Shown here: positions 6,784 to 13,544 of the stretch, in pieces
Position numbering within the stretch: position 1 is the stretch's first letter
Layout of the letters: each line of letters begins with the position of its first letter
DNA from: Bacillota bacterium
Lineage (GTDB): Bacteria; Bacillota; Clostridia; Peptostreptococcales; Anaerovoracaceae
Reading direction: 5' to 3'
Assembly: GCA_017538845.1 (NCBI GenBank)
Contig: JAFYIC010000045.1
Location: 1 to 14,624, forward strand
DNA length: 14,624 nt
The notes under the pieces: generated by a model
The model's database searches: none
What the model was told of the DNA's origin: nothing
Seen by the model: only the letters and a program-made list of their open reading frames with translations
Made by a program: the position numbers and the translations under genes

Positions 6784-8087
6784 CTGCTTTCCATAAGAGT
6801 CAGGTCATAGTTTCCTGACATGAATCTGTCGTCGCTTACTATCTCAAGCTGTTCTTCTATATTGGTCGCAAAGCCCTCTATTACGAGTTCGCACAGAGCG
6901 GCTCTCATCTTCCTTACTGCTTCTTCCCTGGTTCCTGCCGAAACGATGAGCTTTCCTACGAGCGGATCGTAACACGGTGATATCCGGGTACCCTGTATAA
7001 GATATGTATCGAATCTGACGAAAGGACCTCCCGGTACGTGAAGCATCTCAAGCCTTCCGGGTTCCAGCGCGTTGATACGGCATTCTATGGCCACGCCGCG
7101 CATGAAGACATGTTCCTGCCTGAAATCTATGGCAACGCCTGCCGCGGTTCTGATCTGCCACTTGACCACATCGCGTTTTGTCAGCATCTCGGTGACGCTG
7201 TGCTCCACCTGCAGCCTCACGTTCATCTCCATGAACCAGAACTCACCGTCCTTGTCGAGGAGGAACTCAAGTGTTCCTACTCCCGAATAGCCAACTTTTT
7301 TAATGGCTTCAACAGCTTTTCTGTGCAGCTGCCTGCGTTCTGCCGTCATAACTGCCGGTGAAGGCGTCTCCTCGATGAGTTTCTGGTGTTTTCTCTGGAC
7401 AGAACAGTCACGTTCGCCCAGACATATAACGTTTCCGGATTCGTCTGCCAGTATCTGTACTTCTATGTGATTGGCCGGATAAATATATTTTTCAAGGTAA
7501 AGGGATCCGTCTCCGAAAGCGGCTAAGGCTTCAGCCTCGGATACAGGATAAGCAGCAATCAGTTCCCGGGCGGATGAAATGAGTTTTATTCCTTTTCCGC
7601 CGCCGCCGGATCGCGCTTTCAGCATTACCGGATATCCGGTTTCTTCTGCCTTATCAAGGGCGTCTTCAACTCCGGAAAGCACTTCGCTGCCTCTGATGAT
7701 ATTGAGTCCGGCCTCCTCCATGATTTCCTTGATCAGCACTTTATCGCTGAGTCTTTCCATGTCTTTTACGGAAGCGCCGATGAAAGCGATGCCGTTTTCC
7801 ACGCAAAGACCGGCAAAATGAGCGTTCTCAGACAGAAATCCGTATCCCGGATGCACTGCCTGCGCTCCTGATGCCAAAGCTGTGCTTATTATTCTTTCCT
7901 CGTTAAGATAGCTTTCAGCGGGAGGCGCAGGGCCGATGCAGTAACTTTCGTCTGCCAGCGCCACATGAAGAGCATCTTCGTCCGCCTCTGAATAGACTGC
8001 GACGGTCTCTATGCCCATCTCCTTGCAGGCGCGGATTATCCTGACTGCTATTTCCCCTCTGTTGGCTATAAGTATTTTTGAAAACAT
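6780..8087 (-). CDS. accC: Acetyl-CoA carboxylase, biotin carboxylase subunit
   Basis: ATP-grasp enzyme that carboxylates the biotin on AccB. The 435-residue product starts MFSKILIANRGEIAVRIIRA. It has the ATP-binding loop GGGGKG (161-166) with Lys116 and Lys157, VQRKHQKLIEE (around 230-240), and the active-site run with Glu287, Asn289, Arg291, Gln293 and Glu295. It is slightly shorter than E. coli AccC (449). Several normally strict positions differ although the catalytic residues are kept: NVRLQVEHSVTE where NTRIQVEHPVTE is usual, KARSGGGG for KAxxGGGG, and ECRINALEP for ECRINAEDP. The context (accB and fabZ upstream, accD and accA downstream) argues for the acetyl-CoA enzyme over pyruvate or propionyl-CoA carboxylase. 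The start shares one base with the fabZ stop (TAATG) behind GGAGAAAA. Confidence 0.95.
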   Translation of the reverse strand: MFSKILIANRGEIAVRIIRACKEMGIETVAVYSEADEDALHVALADESYCIGPAPPAESYLNEERIISTALASGAQAVHPGYGFLSENAHFAGLCVENGIAFIGASVKDMERLSDKVLIKEIMEEAGLNIIRGSEVLSGVEDALDKAEETGYPVMLKARSGGGGKGIKLISSARELIAAYPVSEAEALAAFGDGSLYLEKYIYPANHIEVQILADESGNVICLGERDCSVQRKHQKLIEETPSPAVMTAERRQLHRKAVEAIKKVGYSGVGTLEFLLDKDGEFWFMEMNVRLQVEHSVTEMLTKRDVVKWQIRTAAGVAIDFRQEHVFMRGVAIECRINALEPGRLEMLHVPGGPFVRFDTYLIQGTRISPCYDPLVGKLIVSAGTREEAVRKMRAALCELVIEGFATNIEEQLEIVSDDRFMSGNYDLTLMESR

Positions 8088-8506
8088 TATTTTTTCTCCA
8101 CGACAGCAAAAGAGAATTCTGCCTTGATGCAGAGTTTCCCGTCCACATAACCTTCGCCTTTGGCAAAGTAGAATGGGTGTTTTGCTCTCGTTATCTCACA
8201 CTTTGTCTCGAAGAGATCCCCCGGTACTACCGGCGCTCTGAATTTCACATTATTGAGTCCCGTATACATCGGGAGCACGTCGTCAGATATCTTATCTGCC
8301 AGGAGCACGCATGTGGACTGAGCCAGTATCTCGCACTGGATCACACCGGGCACCACCGGATTCCCCGGAAAATGGCCCTTCAGGAACCATTCGTCCCCGG
8401 TTATCTTCAGTTTGCCGCAGGCAATGTCTCCTTCTTTTGTCACCTCATCAAGCAGGAGCATGTTGTCCCTGTGAGGGATTATGTTCTTTATGGCTTCTCT
8501 ATCCAT
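8087..8506 (-). CDS. fabZ: 3-hydroxyacyl-ACP dehydratase
   Basis: Removes water from 3-hydroxyacyl-ACP to give the trans-2-enoyl-ACP that FabK reduces. The 139-residue hotdog-fold protein has the start IIPHRDNMLLLDEV, the catalytic His45 in GHFPGNPVVPGV and Glu59 in QCEILAQ. It is normal length for FabZ. The gene lies four bases after accB and shares a base with accC; its start is preceded by AGAGGTGA. No FabA, FabM or FabN-like isomerase is seen beside it, so the source of unsaturated fatty acids, if any, is not visible in this window. Confidence 0.96.
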   Translation of the reverse strand: MDREAIKNIIPHRDNMLLLDEVTKEGDIACGKLKITGDEWFLKGHFPGNPVVPGVIQCEILAQSTCVLLADKISDDVLPMYTGLNNVKFRAPVVPGDLFETKCEITRAKHPFYFAKGEGYVDGKLCIKAEFSFAVVEKK

Positions 8507-8510
8507 CTTC

Positions 8511-8930
8511 TCACCTCTTGATCCTGAACAGTTCCGTGCCGTAGTCCATCATCTGGCCGTCCTTTGCGCAGATCTCCACGATGGTCCCGTCTTCTTCAGC
8601 CGCGATCTCATTCATGAGCTTCATTGCTTCGATGATGCACAGAGTATCGCCTTTCCTGACTGTTTCGCCTTCCTTTACGAAAGGCTCGCCGCCTCCGTCC
8701 GGACTGTCATGAAAAACTCCTACCATAGGAGATGTGATCGCGCTTTCACCTTCAGCAAGTGGCTTTGTGTCAGCGGTCCACGCCCCTGCGTCTTCCTGTC
8801 CCTCCGGTCTTCCGGATACAGTAATATCCCGCTCGAGCTTTATGGTCGTGTCGTTCTCGCTGATCTCAAGGCCCGACAGACCCAGTTCCTGCATGAGTTT
8901 TGCGTATTTTCTGATTTTGGAACTATCCAT
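8511..8930 (-). CDS. accB: Acetyl-CoA carboxylase biotin carboxyl carrier protein
   Basis: Carries biotin between AccC and the AccAD carboxyltransferase. The 139-residue product has an N-terminal helical segment (MDSSKIRKYAKLMQELGLSGLEI), a Gly/Ala/Pro-containing acidic linker (about 38-64) and a C-terminal biotinyl domain. The biotinylated residue is Lys104 in the EAMKLMNEI motif, and the protruding thumb region HDSPDGGGEPFVKEGETV is recognisable. The start ATG 8930 lies one base after the fabF stop. Biotinylation needs a biotin ligase encoded elsewhere. Confidence 0.96.
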   Translation of the reverse strand: MDSSKIRKYAKLMQELGLSGLEISENDTTIKLERDITVSGRPEGQEDAGAWTADTKPLAEGESAITSPMVGVFHDSPDGGGEPFVKEGETVRKGDTLCIIEAMKLMNEIAAEEDGTIVEICAKDGQMMDYGTELFRIKR

Positions 8931-8931
8931 C

Positions 8932-10176
8932 TTATTTAACCTTTCTTATTGCCAGACACGCGTTGTGTCCGCCAAATCCGAGTGAATTGGAAACCATAAG
9001 AGTCGGCTCCCATTTAACAGCTTTGTTCGGAACGTAATCAAGATCGCATTCCGGATCAGGCTCAAGAAGATTGATCGTCGGCGGGATGATGCCTTCTTCA
9101 AAAGCTTTCAGGCACGCGATAGCCTCCATAGCTCCCGATGCGCCCAGCATGTGACCTGTCATCGACTTGATGGAGCTTATCTTCATCTCTTTCGCCTTTT
9201 CTTCACCGAACACCTTCTTTACAGCGAGAGTCTCTGCTACGTCATTGAGCGGTGTGCCTGTTCCGTGGGCATTGACATAAACTGTATCTTCTTCTGTGTA
9301 TCCGGCCTCCTCTATAGCCTGTTTCATAGCCTGTATAGCCCCGATACCCTCCGGATGAGGCGCGGTTATGTGATAGGCGTCGCACGTGGATCCGTATCCG
9401 CATATCTCGCCGTATATCTTCGCTCCCCTTGAAACAGCATGCTCGTATTCTTCAAGAACCAGGCTTGCTCCGCCTTCGCCTATAACGAACCCTGCTCTTC
9501 TCTTATCGAAAGGAAGTGACGCCGCATTCGGATCCTCGGAAACTGAAAGGGCCTGCATGTTTATGAATCCCGCGACTCCTACGTCAGTTATGGCGGCCTC
9601 TGATCCGCCCGAGATCACCGCGTCTGCGTATCCGTGTCTGATGAGCCTTACCGCCTCACCTATGGCGCTGGATCCTGAAGCGCATGCCGTTACAGCCGGC
9701 ATAGCCGGTCCCTGACAGTTATATCTGATGGCTATCATTCCCGCGGCCATATTTGCGATCATCTTAGGAACGAAGTAAGGAGATACCCTCTTGGGTCCTC
9801 TGTTATTGAGTTTGGTGTATTCCTCAGTAAGAGTCTTGAGCCCTCCGATTCCTGTTCCGAAATACACAGCTGTCCTTTCAGGCGCTGTGGTCCCGATCAC
9901 GCCGCTGTCCTCAACGGCCTGCACGGCAGCAGCTACCGCAAACTGTGTGAATCTGTCTGTACGGGCAGTCTCGGATTTATCAAGGTATTCTCTCGGATCA
10001 AAATCCTTTACTTCGGCTGCGACTTTCGCTTTATATTCTGTGGTGTCAAACTGTGTGATAGGTCCGATGCCGCACTTACCGGCCAGCAGGCCGTCCCAGC
10101 TTTCGCTGAGGTCAAGTCCCAAAGGAGTAACTGCTCCCATGCCGGTCACTACCACTCTTCTGATCTTATTGTCCAT
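8932..10176 (-). CDS. fabF: 3-oxoacyl-ACP synthase II
   Basis: Elongating condensing enzyme that joins malonyl-ACP to a growing acyl-ACP. The 414-residue thiolase-fold protein has the complete triad: Cys165 in VTACASGSS, His304 in VNAHGTGTPLND and His342 in KSMTGHMLGASG. The glycine-rich SLGFGGHNA loop is near the C-terminus. The Cys-His-His triad and AHGTGT separate it from FabH (Cys-His-Asn). It is the only condensing enzyme in the window, so initiation by FabH must be encoded elsewhere or done differently. The start ATG has AAGGAGG upstream, ten bases after fabG. Confidence 0.97.
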   Translation of the reverse strand: MDNKIRRVVVTGMGAVTPLGLDLSESWDGLLAGKCGIGPITQFDTTEYKAKVAAEVKDFDPREYLDKSETARTDRFTQFAVAAAVQAVEDSGVIGTTAPERTAVYFGTGIGGLKTLTEEYTKLNNRGPKRVSPYFVPKMIANMAAGMIAIRYNCQGPAMPAVTACASGSSAIGEAVRLIRHGYADAVISGGSEAAITDVGVAGFINMQALSVSEDPNAASLPFDKRRAGFVIGEGGASLVLEEYEHAVSRGAKIYGEICGYGSTCDAYHITAPHPEGIGAIQAMKQAIEEAGYTEEDTVYVNAHGTGTPLNDVAETLAVKKVFGEEKAKEMKISSIKSMTGHMLGASGAMEAIACLKAFEEGIIPPTINLLEPDPECDLDYVPNKAVKWEPTLMVSNSLGFGGHNACLAIRKVK

Positions 10177-10186
10177 TAGATCCTCC

Positions 10187-10921
10187 TTACATAGCTATTC
10201 CGCCGTCCACGCGGATGACTTCACCTGTTATATATCCGGATTCTATGAGAAACACAACGGCATCTGTAACGTCGTCCGGTGTCCCGACTCTTCCGAGAGG
10301 TATAGACGACACAAGCTCGCCCTGAGCCTCTATCAGATCTTTGGTCATGTCTGTGGCGATGACTCCGGGGGCTACCGCGTTGCAGGTTATGTTCTTACCG
10401 GCAAGCTCTTTGGCTACCGATTTGGTAAGACCGATGATGCCTGCTTTGCTCGCCGAATAGTTTGCCTGGCCTGCATTTCCCATCATTCCTGAAACGGAAC
10501 TGATATTCACTATCCTTCCGCCTTTGTTTCTTATCATTATCCCGCAGCAGTGTCTGATCATGTTGAATGAACCTTTCAGGTTTATATCCAGCACGTCATC
10601 AAAGTCCTTTTCCTTCATCATTGCGATGAGTTTGTCCTTTGTTATGCCTGCGTTGTTCACGAGGATGTCCACTGTCCCGAAATCCTCTTTGATCTTTCCT
10701 ACCACCTCTTTGGCCTGATCGTAATCTGCCACGTTGCAGCAGTAGCTTTCAGCTTTCACGCCGTATTCTTCTTTGCAGAAATCACACACTTCCTGCGCCA
10801 GCTGGCTGTTGCCCGCATAGATCACAGCAACATCCGCCCCCAGCATGGCCAGTCTCTTTGATATGACCGCTCCCATACCGCGGGATCCTCCTGTGACGAT
10901 GGCTACCTTTCCTTTAAGCAT
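10187..10921 (-). CDS. fabG: 3-oxoacyl-ACP reductase
   Basis: NADPH-dependent reduction of 3-oxoacyl-ACP to 3-hydroxyacyl-ACP. This is a short-chain dehydrogenase of 244 residues with the cofactor motif TGGSRGMG (10-17), NNAG (89-92) and the catalytic set Asn114, Ser142, Tyr155 and Lys159 (NYSASKAG). Two adjacent ATGs exist; the second (10921) is chosen because GGAGGTGA lies at a normal seven-base spacing, and it shares a base with the fabD stop. The C-terminus (VDGGIAM) is as expected. Confidence 0.96.
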   Translation of the reverse strand: MLKGKVAIVTGGSRGMGAVISKRLAMLGADVAVIYAGNSQLAQEVCDFCKEEYGVKAESYCCNVADYDQAKEVVGKIKEDFGTVDILVNNAGITKDKLIAMMKEKDFDDVLDINLKGSFNMIRHCCGIMIRNKGGRIVNISSVSGMMGNAGQANYSASKAGIIGLTKSVAKELAGKNITCNAVAPGVIATDMTKDLIEAQGELVSSIPLGRVGTPDDVTDAVVFLIESGYITGEVIRVDGGIAM

Positions 10922-11832
10922 CATTTCACCTCCGAGATCAGTGTCTCAAGATCTTCTTTTCCTTCCAGACCGAAAACACGAACGTCTCCGTTTATCTTAG
11001 TGATGAATCCCGCCAGCGTATTTCCCGGTCCCAGTTCTATGAACGTGTCCGCGCCGGCATCTATCATGTTCCTGATTATCTTTTCCCATCTGACAGGCGA
11101 GCACATTTGCCTGGCGATGGTTCCGCATACGTCACCGCCGTACTCTTCGCCTGTGCAGTTTGAATAAAGGGCGCAGGAAGGCGCATTGAAATCGCATTTT
11201 GCCAGTTCTTCTTCGAAAGCTGCTCCCGCCTTCTCCATGAACGGCGAATGGAAACCTCCGCTTACTTTGAGCGGTATGGCTCTTCCGCCTGCCTCCTTCA
11301 CTGCATTCCTGAATTCCTTCATTTCTGCCGCTGCCCCTGCGACTGATATCTGTCCCGGACAGTTGTAGTTGACAGGATATACCTGCTCAAAGCCTGCGCA
11401 TACTTCCTCAACCTTTTCCGGAGCGAGTCTGAGCACTGCCGCCATTGCGGTATCCTGTTCCTCTGACGCCTGCTGCATCAGAGCTCCTCTTCTTACTACC
11501 AGTCTGAAACCGCTTTCAAAATCAACGGCTCCCGAATATGTGAGCGCTGCAAGTTCTCCCAGTGAAAAACCGGCTGTCATGTCCGCCTTTATTCCCTTTT
11601 CGGAAAGCGCTGCTGCTGCCGCCATTTCCACCGCGTACATACACGGCTGAGTATTACCTGTATTTTTCAGTTCTTCATCTGTTCCTTTGAAGCACTGAAC
11701 AGAAGTCCCGGGACGGATCCCGTCCGCTTTCTTAAAAACTTCCGCTGCTGCGTCCGATATCTCCGCCAGTTCTTTTCCCATACCGGGATGCTGTGCTCCC
11801 TGGCCTGCGAATACAAATGCTATTTTACCCAT
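10921..11832 (-). CDS. fabD: Malonyl-CoA:ACP transacylase
   Basis: Transfers malonyl from CoA, made by AccABCD, to ACP. The 303-residue product shows FAGQGAQHPGMG near the start, the nucleophile Ser90 in GFSLGEL (GHSLGE in E. coli), an arginine in VVRRGALMQ that binds the malonyl carboxylate, and catalytic His195 in GGFHSPFM. The C-terminal ELGPGNTLAGF motif is also present. Its start lies inside the last 13 bases of fabK, behind AAAGGAG, which implies translational coupling. Methylmalonyl specificity is unlikely in a housekeeping fab operon but cannot be excluded from sequence. Confidence 0.96.
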   Translation of the reverse strand: MGKIAFVFAGQGAQHPGMGKELAEISDAAAEVFKKADGIRPGTSVQCFKGTDEELKNTGNTQPCMYAVEMAAAAALSEKGIKADMTAGFSLGELAALTYSGAVDFESGFRLVVRRGALMQQASEEQDTAMAAVLRLAPEKVEEVCAGFEQVYPVNYNCPGQISVAGAAAEMKEFRNAVKEAGGRAIPLKVSGGFHSPFMEKAGAAFEEELAKCDFNAPSCALYSNCTGEEYGGDVCGTIARQMCSPVRWEKIIRNMIDAGADTFIELGPGNTLAGFITKINGDVRVFGLEGKEDLETLISEVK

Positions 11833-12764
11833 TTTGTCGCTCCTTTCAGAACAGGTTCAGCAGTCTCTATGAGTTCTTTAACGATCTCTGCCGCCGGCTG
11901 TACTTTCTTTACCATTGCAGCTGACTGTCCGGCAAGGAAGCATCCTTCCTCCAGATTTCCGTCAACCACTGCTTTCCTGAGAGCGCCTGTTCCGAGAGCC
12001 TCAAGCTCCTCATCAGGCATGCCGCCGTATTCCGCCTTCGAATACTCTCTGGCAAAATTCGTTCTCAGGCTCCTTACAGGATGTCCCAGTCTTTTTCCTG
12101 TTACCATGGTGCACAGATCTTTGGCCTTTATGATCTTTTCCTTGTATACCGGTGCGATGTTGCACTCTTCCGCGCTGAGAAAACGCGTGCCTACCTGAAC
12201 TCCTTCTGCCCCCAACATGAAAGCCGCCGCAACTCCGCGTCCGTCTGCGATCCCTCCCGCAGCGATCACGGGAAGATCTGTTGCGTCGCACACCTGTGGC
12301 ACAAGTACCATGGTGGTAAGTTCCCCCACGTGTCCGCCGCTCTCACCGCCTTCTGCGATAACTGCGGCCGCTCCTGCCCTGGTGACCAGTTTGGTCATTG
12401 CCACGGACGGAACCACAGGTATCACTTTGATGCCTGCTTCAAGCCACATCTCCATATACTTTGAAGGATTGCCTGCTCCGGTGGTCACTACGCTTACCTT
12501 TTCCTCTGCAGCCACCTTCGCGACCTCATCCGCAAAAGGACTGAGGAGCATGATGTTAAGGCCGAAAGGCCTGTCGGTTAGCGACTTTGCTGTTCTTATC
12601 TGTTCACGCACGAAATCGGCATCTGCATTTCCCGCGGCTATTATCCCAAGTCCTCCGCCTTCTGAAACCGCAGCTGCCAGTTTTCCGTCAGCGATCCAGG
12701 CCATGCCGCCCTGAAATACAGGGTACTTTATGCCCAGAAGTTCACATATTCTCGTACTGATCAT
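11820..12764 (-). CDS. fabK: Enoyl-ACP reductase II (FMN-dependent)
   Basis: Last step of each elongation round, reducing enoyl-ACP with NAD(P)H through FMN. The 314-residue TIM-barrel protein has VFQGGMAWIADGKLAAAVS near the start, the catalytic His145 in EGGESGGHVGE, and the FMN-phosphate loop VIAAGGIADGRG followed by GVQVGTRF. It belongs to the nitronate monooxygenase-like superfamily, but the position between acpP and fabD is the classic FabK place. FabK is unrelated to FabI, and organisms relying on it are typically little affected by triclosan. A fabI elsewhere cannot be ruled out. The start has AAGGA seven bases upstream. Confidence 0.95.
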   Translation of the reverse strand: MISTRICELLGIKYPVFQGGMAWIADGKLAAAVSEGGGLGIIAAGNADADFVREQIRTAKSLTDRPFGLNIMLLSPFADEVAKVAAEEKVSVVTTGAGNPSKYMEMWLEAGIKVIPVVPSVAMTKLVTRAGAAAVIAEGGESGGHVGELTTMVLVPQVCDATDLPVIAAGGIADGRGVAAAFMLGAEGVQVGTRFLSAEECNIAPVYKEKIIKAKDLCTMVTGKRLGHPVRSLRTNFAREYSKAEYGGMPDEELEALGTGALRKAVVDGNLEEGCFLAGQSAAMVKKVQPAAEIVKELIETAEPVLKGATKWVK

Positions 12765-12797
12765 TTCTGTATCCTTGCTTTTCTGATCCGAACAGTC

Positions 12798-13019
12798 TTA
12801 CTGCTGCTTTGATTCGATGAATTTAACCAGATCTCCGACTGTCTTGACTTCCTGGTCAAGCTCGATCTCCATGTCGATCTTGTCTTCCAGATCCATAAGA
12901 AGCTCTACTGTATCAAGTGAATCGATACCGAGATCCTTGAATGTGCTTTCCATCGTTACGTCTTCAGGATCACACTCTACTCTGTCTGCTATAAGTTCCC
13001 TGATTGCATCAAATATCAT
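12798..13019 (-). CDS. acpP: Acyl carrier protein, first gene of the fatty acid operon
   Basis: Carries the growing acyl chain on phosphopantetheine for the Fab enzymes. The 73-residue acidic protein has Ser34 in GIDSLDTVELLMDLE, the canonical helix II recognised by Fab enzymes, so this is the likely main ACP. Its start ATG 13019 has GGAGG seven bases upstream. It is the first gene behind the operon promoter and the palindromic operator, and 33 bases separate it from fabK, the longest gap in the Fab/Acc part of the operon. That gap could allow ACP to be made in excess, though no clear hairpin was found in it. Confidence 0.96.
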   Translation of the reverse strand: MIFDAIRELIADRVECDPEDVTMESTFKDLGIDSLDTVELLMDLEDKIDMEIELDQEVKTVGDLVKFIESKQQ

Positions 13020-13054
13020 TTTCTTACCTCCATTTTTTAACGGTTTTAATTTAA

Positions 13055-13069
13055 GTTAACAGTGTTAAC
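13055..13069. promoter_or_regulatory. Candidate operator of the fatty acid operon
   Basis: Perfect inverted repeat GTTAACACTGTTAAC (7-1-7) lying about three bases after the predicted start of transcription, where a bound repressor would block RNA polymerase. It does not resemble the FapR consensus (TTAGTAC-type) or the FabT consensus (AGTTTGATTATCAAATT-like) as I know them. The 15-base size and symmetry suit a TetR- or MarR-family dimer. The TetR protein encoded at 2903-3499 in the same operon is the obvious candidate, but that link is inference. Confidence 0.6.
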
Positions 13070-13078
13070 CTTTCGTGC

Positions 13079-13107
13079 ATTATACTTCATCTTCTGTGCA
13101 AAGTCAA
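13079..13107 (-). promoter_or_regulatory. Main promoter of the fatty acid operon
   Basis: Near-perfect sigma-A promoter on the minus strand: -35 TTGACT at 13102-13107, a 17-base spacer and -10 TATAAT at 13079-13084. The start would be near 13072, giving a leader of about 53 bases to the acpP ATG, which contains the palindrome at 13055-13069. An eight-base inverted repeat (TTTCGTGC / GCACGAAA) flanks the promoter at 13114-13121 and 13071-13078. Confidence 0.85.
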
Positions 13108-13144
13108 CCATAAGCACGAAATATAGTTTGCCTGTGTTATATGC

Positions 13145-13175
13145 ATAAAAAGAAGGCGGGATCGGATTTCCCGCC
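13145..13175 (-). terminator. Rho-independent terminator of the comEA / Spo0A-like unit
   Basis: Minus-strand hairpin with perfect seven-base arms GGCGGGA / TCCCGCC (13169-13175 and 13155-13161), a seven-base loop and a TTCTTTTTAT tail. It lies 15 bases past the stop of the Spo0A-like gene and insulates the fatty acid promoter from upstream transcription. Confidence 0.92.
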
Positions 13176-13190
13176 ACACTTTCCTTCTCC

Positions 13191-13544
13191 TTATCTTTTA
13201 TCCAGTCTTATCTTCACCTTTTCCACAGCCCGGAAAATAAAGGAGGCATTCGTTTTGACGCCTTCTTTTTCTCTTGCTGCACGGCCGCAGGCAATAGCTG
13301 TGCGTATAGAACGCTCCACAGCCGCAGGACTGCTGGAAAAGACTTTCGCCACAGCCGGATACAAGCCCTTACAAACCAACCCGGCCATCTCTCTGTCCCT
13401 GTATGCAAGTTCTATCGCACATGCGAGATAATGATACCCCTTTCTCTCAGGCGGGATCCCTTCCTCATTAAGTACATAGGAAATGGCCGATGCAAGTCTT
13501 GTCCTGCCCACCTTACGTGGTGATACTGTCTTTGAATTTCTCAA
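13191..13544 (-). CDS. Stand-alone Spo0A C-terminal (DNA-binding) domain protein
   Basis: A 117-residue protein. Residues of about 18-85 match the Spo0A DNA-binding effector domain in order: SYVLNEEGIPPERKGYHYLA, then AIELAYRDREMAGLVCKGLYPAVAK, then the recognition region SSSPAAVERSIRTAI, parallel to ASRVERAIRHAIE of Spo0A. It entirely lacks the phosphoacceptor receiver domain that makes full Spo0A about 260 residues long, and no remnant of one lies upstream, where the frame enters the 3' end of comEA. The start is TTG 13544, nine bases after AGGAG, inside the last 32 bases of comEA; a GTG at 13511 lacks a ribosome site. It probably binds DNA constitutively or competes with full-length Spo0A. 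Targets are unknown. Family assignment rests on motif recall without a profile search. Confidence 0.8.
   Translation of the reverse strand: MRNSKTVSPRKVGRTRLASAISYVLNEEGIPPERKGYHYLACAIELAYRDREMAGLVCKGLYPAVAKVFSSSPAAVERSIRTAIACGRAAREKEGVKTNASFIFRAVEKVKIRLDKR

Noticed and set aside
13020-13078. FapR or FabT binding site in the acpP leader
   Set aside because: The palindrome GTTAACACTGTTAAC does not fit either consensus as I know it; I left it as an unassigned operator.
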